DNA from: Planctomycetota bacterium
GTDB taxonomy: Bacteria > Planctomycetota > J058
DNA length: 51,001 nucleotides
Assembly: GCA_019636275.1 (NCBI GenBank)
Contig: JAHBXY010000056.1
Span: forward strand, 1 to 51,001
Direction: 5' to 3'
Made by a program: the position numbers and the translations under genes. Below the pieces are notes generated by a model. The model saw only the letters and a list, made by a program, of their open reading frames with translations. It ran no database searches and was not told where the DNA came from. Positions 47,055 through 51,001 of the stretch are shown here, piece after piece. How positions within the stretch are numbered: the stretch's first letter is position 1; every line of letters starts with the position of its first letter.

Positions 47055-48890
47055 GTGAGCGACGTCCTGCCCCCGGCCCCGGCACCCGACCCCCGCGAGC
47101 GCGCGGGCGGGCTCCTCTTCGCCGGCGGCGGGCTCCTGCTCACGGCGCTCGCCGGCGCCGGCCTGGGCTACTGGGCGGCCGACCGCGAGGTGCGCTGGCT
47201 GCCGACGATGCTCGGCGCGCTCCTGGTCCTGGGCGTCCTGGCCGTGATCGGCATGGCGGTCGGCCTCTACCTGCAGGGCCCGGTCGCCGGCAGACGCCGG
47301 GGCCAACGGCGGATCGTCGCGCTCGGCGTCCTCGCCGTGGTGGGCGCGGCAGGGCGCCTCGGCGTCGAGTGGGCGGCGGCCCCGAGCCCGCTCACGGCGA
47401 TGACCCCGGAGGCGTTCGAGCGCTGCTTCCGGCTCGACGCGCGGCAGGCGCGCGAGCTCGACCGCGCCCTCGAGCAGGTCGTGCAGACGCTCGAGGCGCA
47501 GGGCGACCTGTTCGGCACGGCCGAGGGGCGCGTGCCCACGGCCGACGAGGAGGCCCTGCTGATCGACGCCTGGCAGGCCTACCTGACGGCCGCCGTGGCG
47601 CTCGACCGGCTGCGCCTGTTCTACGAGGACTACTACGGCTTCGACCTGTCGCGCGCCGAGCGGCCACGCCACCTGCGCGCCTACCTGCTCACGTTCATGG
47701 CCGAGCTGGCCCTCTACGAGCGCACGGCCGACCTCGTCGACGTGCTCGAGCGCAACGCCAACGTCGTGAAGCTGCTCGACCTCCCGCGCCCCGAGCGCCA
47801 CCTCCCGGCGGGGGGGGTCGCGCGGCTGCGCGAGGAGCTCGCGGGCGTGGCCGACCTGTCGCGCGTGATCGCGGGCAAGCGCTACCTGCGCTGGCTGGCG
47901 GCCGCCCACGGCGCCGACCGCGAGGCGGCGGCGGCCGGCCTCGAGGGGCTGTGGCGCGACGTCGAGCGCCGCCTGCTGCGCCTCGAGGCGCGCCGCGCCC
48001 GCGACCTCGCCGCGCTGACCGTCGGCAGCGACCTCGCGCCGCTGCGGCGCAAGGTGAAGGCCTGGACCTTCCCCGTGCAGGCCGGCGTGGCCGAGTGGCT
48101 GGGCGACACGCGCGTCGGCCGCCCGACCGGGCAGTACCTGATCGGCGCGGCCGAGCTGGCGCAGGTCGGCGCGCTCCTGGCGCCGGGCGACGTGATGCTC
48201 GGGCGCAAGAACTGGTACCTGTCGAACGTGGGGCTCCCGGGCTTCTGGCCGCACGCGCTCCTGTACGTGGGCACCCCCGGCGCGCTGGCGCGGGCCTTCG
48301 ACGACGACCCCGAGGTGCGGGCGTGGGTGCGGCGAGAGGCGGGGGCGGACATGGCCTTCACCGAGCACCTCGCCCGCGCCTTCCCGCGCGCCTGGGCCGA
48401 GGCGCTGGCCGCCGAGCGCGCGGGCGACCCGCTGGTCATCATCGAGGCCGTGAGCGAGGGCGTCGTCCAGAGCACGCTGGCCGGCTCGAGCGGCGACTAC
48501 CTCGCCGCCCTGCGCCCGCGCCTGCCCGCGTGGGTCAAGGCGCAGGCGGTCGCGCGCGCGTTCGCCTACCTGGGCCGGCCCTACGACTTCGACTTCGACT
48601 TCGCCACCGACACGTCGCTCGTGTGCACCGAGCTCGTGTGGCGCAGCTACCGCCCGCTCGGCGACGCGCCGGGCCTGCGCCTGGAGACGGTCAAGGTCGC
48701 CGGCCGGCAGACGCTGCCGGCCAACGAGCTCGCCCGCTGCTTCCAGCGCGAGCACGGGCGACCCGACCGGCAGCTCGACTTCGTCGCGTTCGTCGACGGC
48801 CGCGAGGGCGAGCGCCGGGCGCTCGTGGCCGACGAGCCGGCCTTCCTCGCCACGCCCGACCGCCCGAAGTGGGACGTCGCGCAGCGCTAG
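47055..48890 (+). CDS. Membrane protein with YiiX-like permuted papain-fold domain
   Basis: A 611-aa protein. Three hydrophobic segments lie in the first 110 residues (GLLFAGGGLLLTALAGAGLG; MLGALLVLGVLAVIGMAVGL; IVALGVLAVVGAAGRLGV), then a helical region to about 370, then a YiiX/YebB-like permuted NlpC/P60 domain: LAPGDVMLGRKNWYLSNV, WPHALLYVG with the catalytic His, and TSLVCTELVWRSYRPL with the catalytic Cys. Such domains are amidase or acyl-transferase enzymes acting on peptidoglycan or lipids. GTG at 47055 is preceded by TACGCT at a -10-like distance, suggesting a leaderless transcript. The next gene starts 6 nt after its stop. Confidence 0.82.
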   Translation: MSDVLPPAPAPDPRERAGGLLFAGGGLLLTALAGAGLGYWAADREVRWLPTMLGALLVLGVLAVIGMAVGLYLQGPVAGRRRGQRRIVALGVLAVVGAAGRLGVEWAAAPSPLTAMTPEAFERCFRLDARQARELDRALEQVVQTLEAQGDLFGTAEGRVPTADEEALLIDAWQAYLTAAVALDRLRLFYEDYYGFDLSRAERPRHLRAYLLTFMAELALYERTADLVDVLERNANVVKLLDLPRPERHLPAGGVARLREELAGVADLSRVIAGKRYLRWLAAAHGADREAAAAGLEGLWRDVERRLLRLEARRARDLAALTVGSDLAPLRRKVKAWTFPVQAGVAEWLGDTRVGRPTGQYLIGAAELAQVGALLAPGDVMLGRKNWYLSNVGLPGFWPHALLYVGTPGALARAFDDDPEVRAWVRREAGADMAFTEHLARAFPRAWAEALAAERAGDPLVIIEAVSEGVVQSTLAGSSGDYLAALRPRLPAWVKAQAVARAFAYLGRPYDFDFDFATDTSLVCTELVWRSYRPLGDAPGLRLETVKVAGRQTLPANELARCFQREHGRPDRQLDFVAFVDGREGERRALVADEPAFLATPDRPKWDVAQR

Positions 48891-48896
48891 ACCTGC

Positions 48897-50258
48897 TTGA
48901 ACGCCCCCCTCGCCCAGCCCTCCGCCCTGACGCCCGCCGAGCGCGCGGCCCTCCTCCGCTACGAGGCGGCGCGCCGCTACGTCGACGTGGAGCTCGTGCG
49001 GCCGGGGAAGCGGCGCCACGACCCGGCCGGGAAGGTGGCGGCGGCGCTGGCCTTCAACCGCGCCCTCGGCGATCCGCAGCGCGCCTGGCCGTCGATCCAG
49101 GTGGCGGGCACGTCGGGCAAGGGGTCGGTGGCGACGATGATCGCGGCCGGCCTCTCGGCGGCCGGCCTGCGCACCGGGCTGCACGTGTCGCCCTACCTGC
49201 AGGCGTTCACCGAGAAGATCGTCGTCGACGGCGTCCTCGCCGACCCGGACGCCTTCGCGCGCGCGGTCGACGCCGTGCGGCCGACGGCCGACGCGCTGCG
49301 CGCGGACGACGACCTGCCGGCGTCCGTCCACGGCCTGGCCGCGCTCGGGGCCACCTACCTGTGCTTCCGCGAGGCCGGGCTCGACGCGGCGGTGATCGAG
49401 ACCGGCGTCGGCGGGCGCTTCGACCTCGTGCAGGGCCTCGACAAGGCGCTCACGGTGATCACGGACCTCGGCCACGACCACATGGACGTGCTCGGCGAGA
49501 CGCTGGACGAGATCGCCTGGCACAAGGCGGGGGTCATGGCGCCGGGCGTGCCGTGCGTGGCGATCGAGGGGCCCGGCTGGCCGGTGCTCGCGGCCGAGGC
49601 GGCGCGCGTGGGCGCCCCGCTCGTGGGCGTCCGCCCGGGCGCCCTCGACCTGCCGCGCCTGGGGCCGCTCTCCCTCCCGCCCTCGCCCGTCCCCTGGCAG
49701 GCGCGCAACGCCGCCGTCGCCGCGGCGGCGCTCGACGCGCTCGCCGGGAGAGGCTGGCCGATCGCGGCCGAGCACGTGGCGGCGGCCCTCGCCAGCCGCC
49801 CCTGCCCGGGGCGCTTCGAGGTCGTGCAGCGGCGCGACCCGCGCGTCGTGCTCGACGGCGCCCACAACCTGCCCAAGCTCGAGGCCCTGCGTCAGGCCCT
49901 CGCCGTCGACCCGGGCGCGGTGATCGTCTTCGCCACGACCGGGGGGCGCGACCCGCGGCCGCTCCTCGAGGCGATCGGACCCGCCGCGCGGTCGCTCGTG
50001 TGCACGGCGCCGGTCCTCCACGGCAAGGACACGGCGCCGCCAGGCGACCTGGCGCGCCTCGCGCGCGCGCTCGGCCTCGACGCGCGCGCCGTCGACGACC
50101 CGCTGGCCGCGCTGGACGACGCGGTCGCGCAGGCGCGCCGCGAGGGGCGGAGCGTGGTCGTCACGGGCTCGCTCTACCTCGTCGGCCAGGCGCGCGAGCG
50201 CTGGGTCCCCTGGGAGCAGGTCGTGCTCCGGCGCACCCCCTGGCCGGGGAGCGGCTGA
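48897..50258 (+). CDS. folC: Folylpolyglutamate synthase/dihydrofolate synthase family ligase
   Basis: A 453-aa Mur-ligase-family enzyme that adds glutamate to folates (and often dihydropteroate) with ATP. Key parts: LRYEAARRYVDVELVRPGKR region at the start, P-loop IQVAGTSGKGSVATMIA (about residues 66-82), the HVSPYLQAFTEKIVVDG loop for the folate, ETGVGGRFDLVQGLDKA, the metal-binding His in DLGHDHMDVLGETLDEIAWHK split across two neighbouring stretches, and the C-terminal VVLDGAHNLPKLEAL. The TTG start at 48897 is the only one near the domain start. Confident. Confidence 0.93.
   Translation: MNAPLAQPSALTPAERAALLRYEAARRYVDVELVRPGKRRHDPAGKVAAALAFNRALGDPQRAWPSIQVAGTSGKGSVATMIAAGLSAAGLRTGLHVSPYLQAFTEKIVVDGVLADPDAFARAVDAVRPTADALRADDDLPASVHGLAALGATYLCFREAGLDAAVIETGVGGRFDLVQGLDKALTVITDLGHDHMDVLGETLDEIAWHKAGVMAPGVPCVAIEGPGWPVLAAEAARVGAPLVGVRPGALDLPRLGPLSLPPSPVPWQARNAAVAAAALDALAGRGWPIAAEHVAAALASRPCPGRFEVVQRRDPRVVLDGAHNLPKLEALRQALAVDPGAVIVFATTGGRDPRPLLEAIGPAARSLVCTAPVLHGKDTAPPGDLARLARALGLDARAVDDPLAALDDAVAQARREGRSVVVTGSLYLVGQARERWVPWEQVVLRRTPWPGSG

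Positions 50259-51001
<743 letters not shown>

Overview
The window is a very GC-rich bacterial chromosome segment that is almost fully coding, with many GTG/TTG starts and frequent 4-bp stop/start overlaps. Several traits together point to a high-GC Planctomycetota lineage. These are several Hanks-type Ser/Thr kinases (three intact or running off the window, one decayed), a sigma factor next to a membrane-anchored kinase, an alternative complex III fused to a cytochrome oxidase operon, a PPi-type phosphofructokinase and a pilin-like protein. Myxococcota or another deep high-GC phylum is the main alternative. The assignment is inference; no rRNA or other phylogenetic marker was seen.

Layout. 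1-8.1 kb (+): a TPR/zinc-metalloprotease cut by the left edge, an acyl-CoA thioesterase-like protein, a GIY-YIG protein, an Ig-like repeat lipoprotein, a small lipoprotein and an amidohydrolase. 8.1-11.7 kb (-): a multi-TM Ser/Thr kinase with its upstream sigma factor, the queuosine-precursor transporter YhhQ and a small unknown. 11.8-17.0 kb (+): two membrane proteins, a class-III aminotransferase, PPi-phosphofructokinase and a YprB-like exonuclease. 17.0-22.3 kb: a secreted metallopeptidase (-), a frameshifted tandem-repeat protein, a methyltransferase, a decayed kinase fragment and inorganic pyrophosphatase (-). 22.3-24.1 kb: a DUF3179 protein convergent with an orphan oxidase subunit III.

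24.3-39.0 kb (-) is one respiratory transcription unit: actA-B-C-D-E-F (quinol:cytochrome c oxidoreductase), a one-TM protein, sco (CuA assembly), ctaC-D-E-F (caa3-type oxidase), a Cys-rich lipoprotein and a di-haem peroxidase. Electrons would pass from quinol through ACIII to the cytochrome-c-tailed oxidase, with peroxide removed in the periplasm.

39.4-42.6 kb (-): a zinc-ribbon membrane protein, a carotenoid-desaturase-like FAD enzyme and a sirtuin, separated by a 99-bp tandem duplication. 42.7-45.1 kb (+): a coupled DGPF-FGE-ECF42 operon with a candidate self-recognition promoter. 45.1-51.0 kb: a kinase (-), a pseudopilin, tRNA-Arg(UCU) (-), a YiiX-like membrane papain-fold protein, FolC and a kinase running off the right edge.

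The least ordinary signals are non-coding. A pair of palindromic elements sits 3' of the PPi-PFK gene and of the peroxidase gene, and their arms differ by compensated changes. A candidate structured RNA lies at 18496-18580. An ECF42-type promoter lies at 42677-42703.
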